Source: Diogma glabrata (taxonomy: Eukaryota; Arthropoda; Insecta; Diptera; Cylindrotomidae). From it: a stretch of 64,000 nucleotides of DNA. The DNA lies in the NCBI GenBank assembly GCA_963693315.1, contig CAVNZG010000977.1, positions 124,001 to 188,000 on the forward strand, given 5' to 3'. Position numbers and translations under genes: made by a program. Of the stretch, positions 30,371 to 40,970 are shown piece after piece (position 1 is the first letter of the stretch; every line of letters begins with the position of its first letter). The notes beneath the pieces are model-generated. The model did no database searches. It was given only the letters and a program-made list of their open reading frames with translations, and was not told where the DNA came from.

Positions 30371-32119
30371 ATGAATATCGATTTGTTAAATAGGGATGAG
30401 TTTGATGTGGAATGTTTGGTGCGCGGCATTGAAGGAGATCCCGTTGAAGGATATGAGACATTAAAAAAACAAATAGTGGCGGAAAGGAAAACTCCTGTGT
30501 TGGTTCCTATTAAAGCACATGTTAACGCTAGGAAAAACCCTGTTAGAGAAATTAAACTTTGTTCTTTTAAATTAAGAGATTTGCAAACCTCGCTTGATAG
30601 TAGTGAAAGCGATGAAATTCTACCTAAAATGGAGTCTAGATTACTTCATGTGCGAGGAAGATTAAGTAGGATATCTACGTCTAAAACTGTTATGAGTGCG
30701 GCAAAAGAGTTGCACGAAGCATGCGAAAAGCTACTCCAAATAGTCACCAAGAACATCAGAAATCCAGTTGCATTGAATGTCACTATAGAAGAACTTAAAG
30801 AGGTACAATTCAACGGTGAAGAAGAAATATCTTCATCAGATGAGGATGTCTCTCGCAGTAAAAATATGCCAACACCAATTAGTTCTTCTCCTAAAGTAAA
30901 CGATCCTAGACTTGCGGCAGACAACAGAAATGTAGCCGGACCATCGCGTTTAGTCGTTATAGCTGATGAATTGAAAGACATCAATTATTTGTTGAATAAA
31001 AACCAAGAACATCCTAATCTCGAAAGTGCAGAGCATTTTAATGTTACCCAATCTAAATTTGATAAACTACCACCAGCTGGTATGCCAATGAATCACGAGC
31101 CTTACAGATCCTCCTGGCCTCATTCCTCAAATATAAAAGAATTCGTTGGACCTTCTAAATGGAATCTGGTTTTCGATGGGTCTTCGACAGGGTTATCTGT
31201 TAAAAGATTTGTTTTCCGGGTTGAACATTTGGCTAAAGCTAACTGCGTCTCGCCAGAACGTTTGGTTAATGAAATATTCCATCTCCTGAAAGGATTAGCG
31301 GCCGAATGGTACTGGACTTATCTGGAAAGGTATACTTTTTTTTCCTGGGAACAGTTCAAGAGCGACTTTATAAAAAGATTCCAAGACCGACGGTCTGATT
31401 CTGAACTCAGAAGTCTAATGGAAGTTAAGAAACAAAAACCTAGAGAAACATTTGTAGAATTTTATGATGGAATAATGGCTTTGTCCCTTCAATTTAATGA
31501 ACCTATGTCGGATGATGAATTACTTAGTCTATTGCGCCGTAATATGCGGCCAGGTCTGCAAATAGCTCTTGCTGATAAGGATATCAGGTCAATTAGCGAA
31601 TTAATGAAATCGAGCGGTAACTTGGAGGACACCTGGGCGCGATTAAATTATATGCCCGAGAGAGTTTACCAAAACCCTTTTCGGCAAGTAAATGAAATTA
31701 CACCAATCCATAATATTCAATCGGTATCTCCAGATTTTCAAGTGATGCATAATCAATTAAATGCTTTATCAACTTCTAACTCTTATAGTAATATTAAAAA
31801 CCCCACAACCTCCAACATGGGGTTAAATATGCGATCATCTCGAGAACATATCGTATGTTGGAATTGCAAGGACCTTGGTCACACCTATTTAGATTGTCCT
31901 ATACAAATCAACAGAATTTTTTGTTTCGGTTGTGGGGAAGAAGCAATATTAAAACCTAACTGCCGCAAATGCGCAATGAAGTCGGGAAACGTAAATCAGG
32001 GGGCGCTAGTGTACGGGAAGAATCGTCTCCTCAATCACAATCTTCCCACGAAACAAATAAACGAATTGAGCAACGACAATCTGATGCAAGACTCGAGCTC
32101 AATCGAGCAAAACATCTAA
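30371..32119 (+). CDS. gag: Element B gag
   Basis: I prefer the ATG at 30371 (MNIDLLNRDEF, in an AAAAATG context) to the one at 30335, which adds a hydrophobic leader absent from related Gags; this gives 582 residues. The N-terminal third is charged, with Ser-Glu-Asp-rich linkers. The central region is a capsid-like domain (NLVFDGSS, then FQDRRSDSELRSL and MRPGLQIALADKD). Near the end are a classic knuckle, CWNCKDLGHTYLDC (about residues 496-509), and a second finger, CFGCGEEAILKPNCRKC (about 518-534), which has four Cys and no His. Gag should assemble particles and bind RNA. It overlaps pol by about 135 nt past the slippery site. Confidence 0.88.
   Translation: MNIDLLNRDEFDVECLVRGIEGDPVEGYETLKKQIVAERKTPVLVPIKAHVNARKNPVREIKLCSFKLRDLQTSLDSSESDEILPKMESRLLHVRGRLSRISTSKTVMSAAKELHEACEKLLQIVTKNIRNPVALNVTIEELKEVQFNGEEEISSSDEDVSRSKNMPTPISSSPKVNDPRLAADNRNVAGPSRLVVIADELKDINYLLNKNQEHPNLESAEHFNVTQSKFDKLPPAGMPMNHEPYRSSWPHSSNIKEFVGPSKWNLVFDGSSTGLSVKRFVFRVEHLAKANCVSPERLVNEIFHLLKGLAAEWYWTYLERYTFFSWEQFKSDFIKRFQDRRSDSELRSLMEVKKQKPRETFVEFYDGIMALSLQFNEPMSDDELLSLLRRNMRPGLQIALADKDIRSISELMKSSGNLEDTWARLNYMPERVYQNPFRQVNEITPIHNIQSVSPDFQVMHNQLNALSTSNSYSNIKNPTTSNMGLNMRSSREHIVCWNCKDLGHTYLDCPIQINRIFCFGCGEEAILKPNCRKCAMKSGNVNQGALVYGKNRLLNHNLPTKQINELSNDNLMQDSSSIEQNI
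31984..32047 (+). promoter_or_regulatory. Putative -1 frameshift signal with H-type pseudoknot, element B
   Basis: G GGA AAC (31984-31990) is in the gag frame, and pol is in the -1 frame. After a 7-nt spacer, AGGGGGCG (31998-32005) pairs with CGTCTCCT (32024-32031), including two G-U pairs. Within the loop GGGAAGA (32015-32021) pairs perfectly with TCTTCCC (32041-32047). Together these make a compact H-type pseudoknot with 9-nt connecting loops. Pairing was done by hand and no energies were computed. Confidence 0.78.
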
Positions 32120-35100
32120 ATCCCGTCTATTCTAGTTCAAATCTATCTTCAAAAAAACGAATTAGGCGCAAGCGTTATTGGACTAACCGTAAATTAATGA
32201 AATTAAAAATAGCGGAGAGTATTTTGTATGATCTAAATGATGCCAGACCCTATGCAATGGTAGATATTAACGGTAAAACGCTTCGTGGTTTGTTAGATAG
32301 TGGCGCTACCATTAGTGTCCTGGGAGCTGGAGCGGAAAAATTCTTGGCTGACGCTAACATTAAAATTGTCCATCATCCTTCCACCATACAAACTGCTAGT
32401 GGAGCATCGGAAAAAATAATCGGACATGCTAGTGTACTTCTACATTTCAATGGCCTTAACAAGCTAATGCGATTGCATATTGCTCCTAGTCTTCATCAAT
32501 CATTATATCTCGGGATAGATTTTTGGAAGAAGTTTGGCATCACACTAGATGGTGTTAGTGAAATAGAAATACAGAGATGCGAGGAAAAAGAGCACCAACT
32601 ATCGGAGCAGGAACGTAAACAGCTGGAAGCAGTTATTCCTTTATTTCCTTCTTTTTCCAGAGATGGCCTAGGTCGAACAGACTTAGTGAGCCACACTATT
32701 GACGTTGGAGAAACAGTCCCTATTAAGCAGCGGCATTATTCGGTGTCGCCTATTATAGAGAACTTGCTGTACCAGGAAATAGACAGAATGATTGAAATGG
32801 ATGTTATAGAACAAAGTCAGAGTGCCTGGAGCTCACCAGTGGTCCTGGTTAGAAAACCTAACGGTAAAAACAGGCTTTGCCTTGATTCCCGCAAATTAAA
32901 TAAGTATACCAAAAAGGATGCCTATCCGCTTCCCCTGATAGATGGACTATTAGGTCGATTGAAAAATACTAAATACATTAGCAGTCTAGATCTAAAAGAT
33001 GCCTTTTGGCAGATCCCATTAGCAGAATCATCTCGTGATAAAACAGCATTCACAGTTCCAGGTCGACCTCTTTATCAGTTTAAAGTGATGCCGTTTGGAC
33101 TGTGCAATGCTCCACAAACAATGTGCCGGCTAATGGAAAAAGTCATACCACATCAGTTACATGAATGCGTATTTGTTTACCTGGACGATCTGCTAATTGT
33201 CTCAGCGACGTTTGGAGAACATGTTGCACTTTTACGACAGGTGGCAGGGTTGTTGAAATCTGCCAAACTTACTATTAACATAGACAAAAGCAAATTCGTA
33301 CTTCGCGAGATAAAGTATCTTGGATATGTTGTGGGCGAGGATGGTTTGAGAACAGATCCAAGTAAAATTGAAGCCATTGTTTCTTTTCCTGCACCACGAA
33401 CGGTAAAACAAGTAAGACGGCTTATGGGGATGGCTGGATGGTATCGAAGGTTTATTCACAATTTTGCTGATATTACAGCACCAATAACTGATCTGCTTAC
33501 CAAGAAAAAACAAAAATTTGAATGGACTGATGAAGCTCAAACGGCACTTGATAAATTAAAACTTATGTTAACCAATGCGCCAGTATTAATCAATCCGGAC
33601 TATTCACGCACGTTTTATGTAAGCTGCGATGGTAGCAGTACTGGGGTTGGAGGCGTGTTATATCAAAAAGATGATGAAGGATCGGATAGACCGATATCTT
33701 TTATGTCTCGTAAGCTAAATATGGCCCAAAAGAACTACACCGTTACCGAAATTGAATGCTTGGCAGTGGTGTTATCCATTGAAAAATTTCGTCCATATAT
33801 CGAAGGCTATAAATTTATTATTGTCACCGATCATGCTAACCTCAAGTGGTTGATGACCCAAAAAGGAATGTCTGGGAGACTAGCACGATGGAGTCTTAAA
33901 CTACAAGCATTCGATTTTGCGATTGAACATGTCAAGGGATGTGATAATATCGTACCAGATACCTTATCTCGTGTTTATGAGGATCCATGTGCGGAATTCC
34001 ATGATTGTTTAACCCAAGTTTGTAGTATCGATATCGAATCTAAGCAGTTTGAAGAAGATTCTAATTACGTAGAACTACGAGCAAAAGTTGTAAGTAGACC
34101 CGAAGATTATCCTCAAATAAAGGTGGTCAATAACAGATTATATATAAGACTAGAGTCTAAACCAAAGGATGCATTATGCTCGAGTAACCCATGGAAAGTC
34201 TGGGTTCCAAACTCCATGATACCCCAAATATTAGAGCAAGAACATAACGACCCACTTGCTGCGCACGGTGGGATGAAAAAAACTTTGGAACGAATTCGTC
34301 GCAAGTTTTACTGGCCAAAAATGATTTTAAGCGTTAAAAACTTCGTATCAAGCTGTGAGATTTGTAAGCAGACAAAAGCTCCTAATTTTACCTTGAGACC
34401 GCCTCTTGGTAATCCATTTATTGTAGAAAGACCATGGCAACGCATCTATTGCGATTTTTTGGGCCCATACCCACGCTCCAAAAATGGAAAATGTTATATC
34501 TTTATTGTGGTGGATCAGTTAACAAGGTTCGTATTGCTACATGCGATGAATAAAGCGCATTCAACAAAGATGGTAAAATTTTTACGTGAGGAAGTGTTCA
34601 ATACCTACAGTGTTCCAGAAACAATTAGTTCAGATAATGGTAGTCAGTTTACGGGAAAAGTGTTCAAACATCTTTTAGACGAATTTGGCGTTAGACATAT
34701 AAGGACGGCTGTATATTCACCCCAGTCAAACATATCGGAGCGTGTAAATAGATCAATAATAGCGGCTATTAGGGCATATATTCAAACAAATCACAACGAT
34801 TGGGATAAAAATCTTAGCGACATTGCATGTGCTTTACGAAATTCCGTTCACGCGAGTGTTAGTCAGAGCCCACACTTTCTGCTATTTGGTCACCACAAGA
34901 TCAACCACGCCCATGAATATAAAATTCTACGCAACTTGGAAGCATTGGGTGACACAGAAATGTTGTGTAATAAGTTAGCTGATCGGCAAATTATGATTTT
35001 TGAAAAAGTCAGAGAAAGTTTAAAAAAATCCGACGAAAATAACCGTAGACGATACAACCTACGTTCTCGACCTGTTAGCTATAGCCCAGGTGATACAGTA

Positions 35101-35271
35101 TTTTATAGACTGCATCACCAGAGTAACGCCGGCTGTCAATTTTCCGCTAAATTAGCACCACTCTTCGCAAAAGCTTTTGTTAAGACGAAAGTAGGAGGGG
35201 TTAATTATGTGTTAGAAAACGAATCTGGAAAGGAACTGGGTATGTTCCATGCAAAGGACATTCGTCAATAA
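31987..35271 (+). CDS. pol: Element B pol: protease, RT, RNase H, integrase
   Basis: Translation should enter by -1 frameshift at 31984-31990, giving a polypeptide of nearly 1100 residues; the Met at 31969 is upstream of the slip site. Order: basic linker; aspartic protease with LLDSGATISVLG; RT with FGLCNAPQTMCRLM and FVYLDDLLI; RNase H starting VSCDGSSTGV; integrase zinc domain with EHNDPLAAH and CEIC; catalytic D in YCDFLGPYPRS, D in SSDNGSQF and E in NISERVNRS. The last two are separated by 34 residues. The C-terminus ends GMFHAKDIRQ and lacks a GPY/F module. All expected catalytic residues are present and the frame is uninterrupted. Confidence 0.92.
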   Translation, partial: KRKSGGASVREESSPQSQSSHETNKRIEQRQSDARLELNRAKHLNPVYSSSNLSSKKRIRRKRYWTNRKLMKLKIAESILYDLNDARPYAMVDINGKTLRGLLDSGATISVLGAGAEKFLADANIKIVHHPSTIQTASGASEKIIGHASVLLHFNGLNKLMRLHIAPSLHQSLYLGIDFWKKFGITLDGVSEIEIQRCEEKEHQLSEQERKQLEAVIPLFPSFSRDGLGRTDLVSHTIDVGETVPIKQRHYSVSPIIENLLYQEIDRMIEMDVIEQSQSAWSSPVVLVRKPNGKNRLCLDSRKLNKYTKKDAYPLPLIDGLLGRLKNTKYISSLDLKDAFWQIPLAESSRDKTAFTVPGRPLYQFKVMPFGLCNAPQTMCRLMEKVIPHQLHECVFVYLDDLLIVSATFGEHVALLRQVAGLLKSAKLTINIDKSKFVLREIKYLGYVVGEDGLRTDPSKIEAIVSFPAPRTVKQVRRLMGMAGWYRRFIHNFADITAPITDLLTKKKQKFEWTDEAQTALDKLKLMLTNAPVLINPDYSRTFYVSCDGSSTGVGGVLYQKDDEGSDRPISFMSRKLNMAQKNYTVTEIECLAVVLSIEKFRPYIEGYKFIIVTDHANLKWLMTQKGMSGRLARWSLKLQAFDFAIEHVKGCDNIVPDTLSRVYEDPCAEFHDCLTQVCSIDIESKQFEEDSNYVELRAKVVSRPEDYPQIKVVNNRLYIRLESKPKDALCSSNPWKVWVPNSMIPQILEQEHNDPLAAHGGMKKTLERIRRKFYWPKMILSVKNFVSSCEICKQTKAPNFTLRPPLGNPFIVERPWQRIYCDFLGPYPRSKNGKCYIFIVVDQLTRFVLLHAMNKAHSTKMVKFLREEVFNTYSVPETISSDNGSQFTGKVFKHLLDEFGVRHIRTAVYSPQSNISERVNRSIIAAIRAYIQTNHNDWDKNLSDIACALRNSVHASVSQSPHFLLFGHHKINHAHEYKILRNLEALGDTEMLCNKLADRQIMIFEKVRESLKKSDENNRRRYNLRSRPVSYSPGDTVFYRLHHQSNAGCQFSAKLAPLFAKAFVKTKVGGVNYVLENESGKELGMFHAKDIRQ

Positions 35272-35360
35272 TTTCAAAAGACGCTCCGAAAATAAGGTTT
35301 TTTTAATATTCATGATTCACTGCTAATATAAAAAAAAAACGTTATTCTGAAATGTATCTT

Positions 35361-35398
35361 CAGATTCATCAAAAGCTAATAAACTTTTGATGCATCTG
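35361..35398 (+). other. Hairpin immediately before the 3' LTR of element B
   Basis: CAGATTCATCAAAAG (35361-35375) pairs with CTTTTGATGCATCTG (35384-35398) with one mismatch around an 8-nt loop. Only three bases (CCC) separate it from the LTR. A polypurine tract is normally found here and none is obvious. Confidence 0.7.
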
Positions 35399-35401
35399 CC
35401 C

Positions 35402-37065
35402 TGTAACGATTTGAAAATAGTAACTTGATCATACCTCATATACATCATATGGTTTTGTACTCGTTCGGTATATTTGTTTGATTTCTCTATATTTGTTCTA
35501 TTTTGTTAAACGTCCTAATTTAAAAATAATTGGTTGTTGAACCTTGCCATCTAGACTGGTTATTCGACTAATGTAGAGGGGAAACTTGGAGAAACAAATG
35601 GTATAAAAAAAAAGTATAAAACACCAACGGTTTGTTTTTTTTCGGATGGATTTTTTTTGTTGAGAGATTTTTGATCAGATTGATTATGACAGTCAGTTAG
35701 CTAAGATTTGATTTTTTTTTCTTAACTTAATGAGTGAACTATAACAATGTTTTTCTGAGTAATGTTTCTAAAGTTCTGTAATAGTAAATATGAAAGTTCT
35801 GGAATAATAAAAATGATAGTTTTGTTGTGAGATGGTTGCATTTGTGATGATATTGTTCATGACTCAATAAAGATAGAAGTGATAGGATAATTTTGCTAAT
35901 TTTGATAAACATTTATAAATATTTCTATTAAACATTTGCAACTAACATGTAATGTTCTTTTTATGTAAAAAAGGTTGAAAAGAAATGTGACAAAAATGGA
36001 TCTTTCAAATTTTGATAAACATTGACAAACATTTATGTAATAAATTTGCAAATACATAGCATGTTATGTTTTTTTGTTGTAAAAAAAAACAAGAATCAGC
36101 AAGGATCTCTATTGTTCGTTATTTAACTGTGTGCCGAAAACAAAAGCTAGTAGAAATAATTAGAAGATTGTTGATAATTAAATCGAAATAAAACCAAAAC
36201 CATAAAAGATGTCTGCTAAGGAAAATTTTGGGAAAGATACATTATCAGTGCTTTTCATGCATAAAATTATAAATTAAACATAACCGTGTTGGAATACGGG
36301 ATTCAATTGAAGGACGAATCAACCTATTGGATTCATCTGGTTTTGTTGGATCAAGATTCTTTTGATATTTTTGATAATTATTTAAAACCGAAACGTCATT
36401 CATTAAATATTTAATTTTTGATTATATAATTTTTTTTTATAGTTTAGAAAAATCTAGCCACATCCAACAAGCGCTTGCTGGGATTGGTATTAGGTGAGTT
36501 TTTTTTAAATTTAAGCCTGTTAAGACAGTTATAAATTGATTTTTTTTTTGTTATTTTGAAAGCAAATATTATATTTTTATATTTATTTACATTAATTGAA
36601 ATTTAAGTCTGTTAAGACAGTTATAAATTGATTTTTTTTTGTGTTATTTTGGATAGCAAATATTATATTTGTATATTTACTTACATTGAATAATTTTCAA
36701 TTTGATTTTTACAAAACCTGTACTTTAAAATTATAATTTTTTTTTGTTGATATCAAATATATTTTTTTTTATTGGTAATTTGGATTTATTTTTTTTGCTC
36801 CTAATATAAATGTTTTCTTTATTTGATGAAATTTTGGCACATAGATAAAATAGTTTAGATGTATAAATAAATCTTTTAAGAGGATGATGTGAATGGTGAG
36901 CTTTTCATGATATCTGACTCGATGCTGCTATCTTTCTTTAAAGAAATTCGCACTTATATCAAACATTTTATTTGTACAGTCACTCAACCTCTGGGAAAGT
37001 AGATCAAACCCTGCCAGCCGAGAAGCTTCCCGTATTAAGGTGCGATACCAGAGAGTACTGTTACA
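35402..37065 (+). repeat. 3' LTR of element B
   Basis: This 1664-bp LTR is essentially identical to 27919-29583, with only T-run length differences noticed. Confidence 0.92.
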
Positions 37066-37258
37066 TCACACCTCGAACTTATTTTAGGAGTTGACAAATA
37101 TCAGTTAGTTGATTATGAAATGTCTTTTTTGGACAAAAGATATATTTAATTTTTATATGGTTTTTCTCGAAATTGAGATTTTTTTGTGAAGTTTTTTGAC
37201 ATGATCTAGCTCCTCCCACCTCGGATTTATTTTAGGAGTTGGAAAATATCAGTTTGTA
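37066..37258. repeat. 157-bp minisatellite, right part
   Basis: This is the remainder of the array broken by element B, starting with the second TCAC. The last unit ends near AAAATATCAGTTTG. Confidence 0.7.
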
Positions 37259-38049
37259 ATGAAGATAGGCAGTTCTTATAAATGGGGTGATTCTTTTAGT
37301 AGTATGTATTATGTTACTTCCACAAATAAAACAAAATTAATTTGGGCTATTTTTACACTTGAAACTTCTTGACGACGCCATTTAAATAAACTAGACCTTA
37401 CACTTTACTAACAATTTTTGTTGTTTTGCTTATAGCTGCCTATCACTATTGATTTATTGATTTTTAAAAACAATACACTATTTAAAATTTATATTTGTAA
37501 TATTTTTTCATTTTTAATTAATATTTTCACTTGAATGTTTGGAATTAAATTTATCCTCAGAGAGATTATATTTGCAACTAATCATACGACAACTATCTAC
37601 TTAAAAAGAAATTAAACTAATTAAACAAAAGTTGGCAAAACCGAAAAACTATTAAAAAAGAGAAGTAATTGCTTTCTTAAATTAAACTTAAAATGAAATG
37701 GGTGATAGAAAAAAATTTACATTATCAAAAAAACCAAAAACAGAAAAGAAACAAACTTTACAGGTATTAATAGACATAAATAGAAGGTTAACTTTATGGT
37801 GCTTGAACTAACTTAAATAGTTCTGATGCTATGATGTTTTGCCTCTCCTCACAATTCATTATCTTTTGTTTATATTTTTCTATATACGTCTCATATCGAT
37901 CCAATTCCCAACTTCGAAAACAAAAATAAAAATTATACTTTACTATTTTAAAATAATTTTTTACTGATGTTTGAGAACGACTGAACATTTAAAATTATTA
38001 TTTATGGCACAATAAATTAAGTAAAAAACTATTTTTTACAAATTTTGAG
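37259..38049. other. Internal AT-rich DNA of the long-inverted-repeat element
   Basis: I see no gene. A 64-codon open stretch on the minus strand (37794-37988) has no recognisable motif. Confidence 0.4.
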
Positions 38050-38547
38050 TTTTGACTTTTTTGGGAAAACTTGAATAACTTGGTGCAAACTGCACCAATA
38101 TTCGTATCTTTTAGCTCAAAAGAAAGAAAATTGAAGCTACTATAGGCTCCAAGAAATTAAAAAAAATTAGTGTCTTTAGTGTCTGTTCAAAATTTATGGT
38201 GTTGAAAATGGAAAAATTTAAAAACGTGAATTTTTCGTATTTTTTCAAATTTTTTCGACTGTAACTTCCAGAATCCTTAACGGATTTTTACAAAATATAA
38301 CTCAAAATGTTTGTTGGCATATTTACTATGCACTTGTTTTATTAATATGCTTAATTTGTTTGTTTTGTAAAATATGAGACCCAAAAACCGAAACAACATT
38401 TTTGATCACCAAAAAATTTGGTTTTTCGTGAATATCTCAAAAACAAGAGCCAACCAAAAAAAATGAATATGATATTCGTGTTCAGGAGGTCCAAATCTAC
38501 AAGAAAGGTTGGGTTTTATTTCGGGAGATTTTTCTTGTAAACTAGTG

Positions 38548-39361
38548 AAATTAGTAAATATAAAAATGCAGCATGTAAGCTTAATAAAATAGTTCACAGG
38601 AATTTTGTTTTAAATTTGTTTACAGATCGGAATCGATTTTAAATCTCCAACTAAAGTTGAAAGCATAGAAACAAGGTTTCCTTAATTTTTAGAAAAAATT
38701 ACACCCTTGATCAAGGACAAAATGAAACCAGGGAGTGACCGAGGAATTTTTGCAGTATTACAACAAAAGGAGAATTTCAATGAAAGTAAGTAATTTGTTT
38801 ATATCTATCTATCTATATATATATGTATAATTATTTAATATATTATATATATTTTTACTCTCGATATTTTACAGACGGACAATCTGCAATGATTTAGAAA
38901 AGAAACTATGGTTTTAATTGAGTAAACAGAAGTCCACCCAACTCTTTTTGCTCATTACTGGTACAATCAGCAACCCGTCGCAAATAATAGAGTATTTCGA
39001 TGGGATAAGATATAAATTTATAAATTATTTTCATTTCATATTTCATTTTAAAAGTTATTTTAATGTTTCCTTTTAAGATTGTTTTTTGGATTTATTAGAT
39101 GAGGCCTGAAACGATTTTACTTAATATTTATAATATTACTTCAATTATAATACTAACAAGAAATAAAAATATGACAAATATCAAAATATTATGTTTTATT
39201 TATTAACGAACTCTCCATGCAGCAGATATATATATATCGCCCGGATTTTTCTAATATTTGTTCATTGAAAAAAAAATATATATATAATATTAATTCGTTT
39301 TATAGTCAAAATTTCAATAATCTGTATCTTTCTTATTCAAATATGTTTCACATGTTAAATC
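38548..39361. other. AT-rich DNA with TCTA/TA microsatellites and a possible decayed exon
   Basis: A short plus-strand open stretch near 38680-38787 is followed by GTAAGT and, about 85 bases on, by TTTTACAG. This looks like an intron, but the flanking frames are short and carry stops. TATC and TA repeats are seen near 38805-38830 and 39227-39238. A TCGCCCGGATTTTT motif at about 39238 matches those at 39941-40030. Confidence 0.35.
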
Positions 39362-39763
39362 GTGTTATTTTCAATGTTTCATATGAAAATATATAAACAA
39401 TTGACATCATTTCAACGTTTTATAATTTATAAATTGTGCTCTCATTCGTTCAATCGTTTGCTGCAAATCGTGGAGTTTGGTTTAGTTATATCAGCGGCCA
39501 ATACGACAACTGAGCACGTATTTTCTCACATCAATGACATTTGGACAAAAGAAAAAAGCAAATCGACACTGGAAAACGTTCGGGCACAATTGATGGTAAA
39601 ATTCAACTGGAAGGAGACATGTCCAGAGTTTTATACAAAAATAAAAGAAGATGCTGGTTTTCTCCAAAAAGTTGCTGGAAGTGAAAAATACAAAATGAGA
39701 GCTGATAGTTTGTTTGGTACTCAAGAGAGTGGACAGTCATCGACTTCGATGGAGATTGATTGA
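39362..39763 (+). pseudogene. hAT transposase C-terminal dimerisation domain remnant
   Basis: The C-terminal 100 or so residues read LLQIVEFGLVISAANTTTEH, then VFSHINDIWTKEKSKSTLEN and LMVKFNW. This matches the hAT family C-terminal dimerisation domain, where a small-residue stretch precedes ER/EHVFS and N-x-x-W/R-T-x-x-R/K. The first 30 residues look unrelated and the catalytic RNase H-like part is absent. A stop at 39763 follows a Ser-rich tail. I treat it as the 3' end of an old hAT transposase gene. Confidence 0.7.
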
Positions 39764-39935
39764 AAACAATGTTGACAATTTAAGCATAGAACTCTTTCTG
39801 TAATAAACAGAATTAAAAATATTATTAACAGAATATATTTCAACATTTCAAAGCAATAAAGAGTTTACAAAGGTTATTTATGAAAAAATATAGTCTTTTT
39901 GTTTTCTTCTTTTGTGTGCGATTTTTAAAAATTTT

Positions 39936-40045
39936 GTATTTCGCCCGGATTTCGCCCGGCTTTTCAAATGGAAATTTTGACACTTGTCGCCCGGATTTTG
40001 CCCGGATTTATAAAAAAACCGCCTGGATTTTCCGGCCAGGAATAC
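39936..40045. repeat. Repeated GCCCGGATTT motifs, likely hAT subterminal repeats
   Basis: CGCCCGGATTT-like motifs occur at about 39941, 39951, 39988 and 40000, with a degenerate copy at 40020 and another near 39238. Clustered short motifs near the ends are typical transposase binding sites in hAT elements. Their location just after the transposase remnant supports a common origin. Confidence 0.5.
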
Positions 40046-40067
40046 CTCAAAAAAAAATCTGGCAAGC

Positions 40068-40379
<312 letters not shown>

Positions 40380-40959
40380 TGTAACGACTCTTCGTTGGTT
40401 CTTTTCGATTATTGAGCAAATACGACAGTAAAAGGACAGATCTTTAGTTAACAAAATCTCAAACTTTATTTATCAACCAGTTACAGCAACTTCCGATTTT
40501 AATTACAATAAATTCCAGGGTCTCCAATTTATGCACGATAAACTTCACCGCTTTTCCACAATTTGAATCAATACTATTCGGAATCGTAAAATCTGTATTT
40601 ACTATTCCACTAAGTTCAAATTCTTTTACTATTAGTACCCAGGCTCAAGTACCACCGATTATTCCTTATACTAGCGAATATTTATAAACACTTTTAATTG
40701 CAAAATTAAAACTGACTATCTGATATTTTGTTCGCTTATTTATATGCAAAAACAAATAAGCCGAATCTTCTGGTACTCACTGTAGTTTCTAGAAATCAAT
40801 AATCCACACCTCTTTTTAATTCATTAATGTAAACATTTGTATAACAAATTTAAATTACATTAATTTATGCAAATTGTATTAGTTAAAAGGAGTTAACTTT
40901 TAATCCATCTCTATGAATGAGTAAATTAAATTAACCCATTCTGGACGAAGTTTATTACA
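40380..40959 (-). repeat. LTR of the nested-element family, diverged copy
   Basis: This 580-bp LTR is related to 6640-7315 but has substitutions and internal deletions, mainly between 40740 and 40920. TG...CA ends are kept. Confidence 0.85.
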
Positions 40960-40970
40960 TTGCCCTCCAT

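Larger units (their letters stand above)
27919..37065 (+). mobile_element. Element B: complete Ty3/gypsy retrotransposon, apparently young
   Basis: LTRs at 27919-29583 (1665 bp) and 35402-37065 (1664 bp) differ, as far as I can see, only in lengths of T runs. TCAC flanks both sides (27915-27918 and 37066-37069). A tRNA-Lys-like primer site follows the 5' LTR. Gag and pol frames are open and overlap at a canonical slippery site. It is about 9.1 kb. It is related to A and C through its Gag, its DX34E integrase and the terminal FHAKDIR motif. No envelope gene is present: only 130 bases separate pol from the 3' LTR. This copy could be active. Confidence 0.92.
26923..38547. mobile_element. Long-inverted-repeat element interrupted by element B
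   Basis: The left end CACTAGTTTACAA (26923) is mirrored by TTGTAAACTAGTG (ending 38547). About 500-560 bp of each side (26923-27480 and 38050-38547) are inverted copies with modest divergence and some indels. Between the arms are a 157-bp minisatellite and about 800 bp of AT-rich DNA. Element B sits inside. No transposase is seen. A target duplication is not clear; the flanks are GTTAAAAA and AAATTAGT. Without B the element would be about 2.5 kb. Confidence 0.7.

Noticed and set aside
35272..35401. Envelope gene downstream of element B pol
   Set aside because: Only 130 bases separate the pol stop from the LTR, so there is no room for env.
38680..38890. Possible exon-intron-exon with GTAAGT and TTTTACAG
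   Set aside because: Splice-like signals are good but the flanking frames are very short and carry stops. I could not tie it to a gene.
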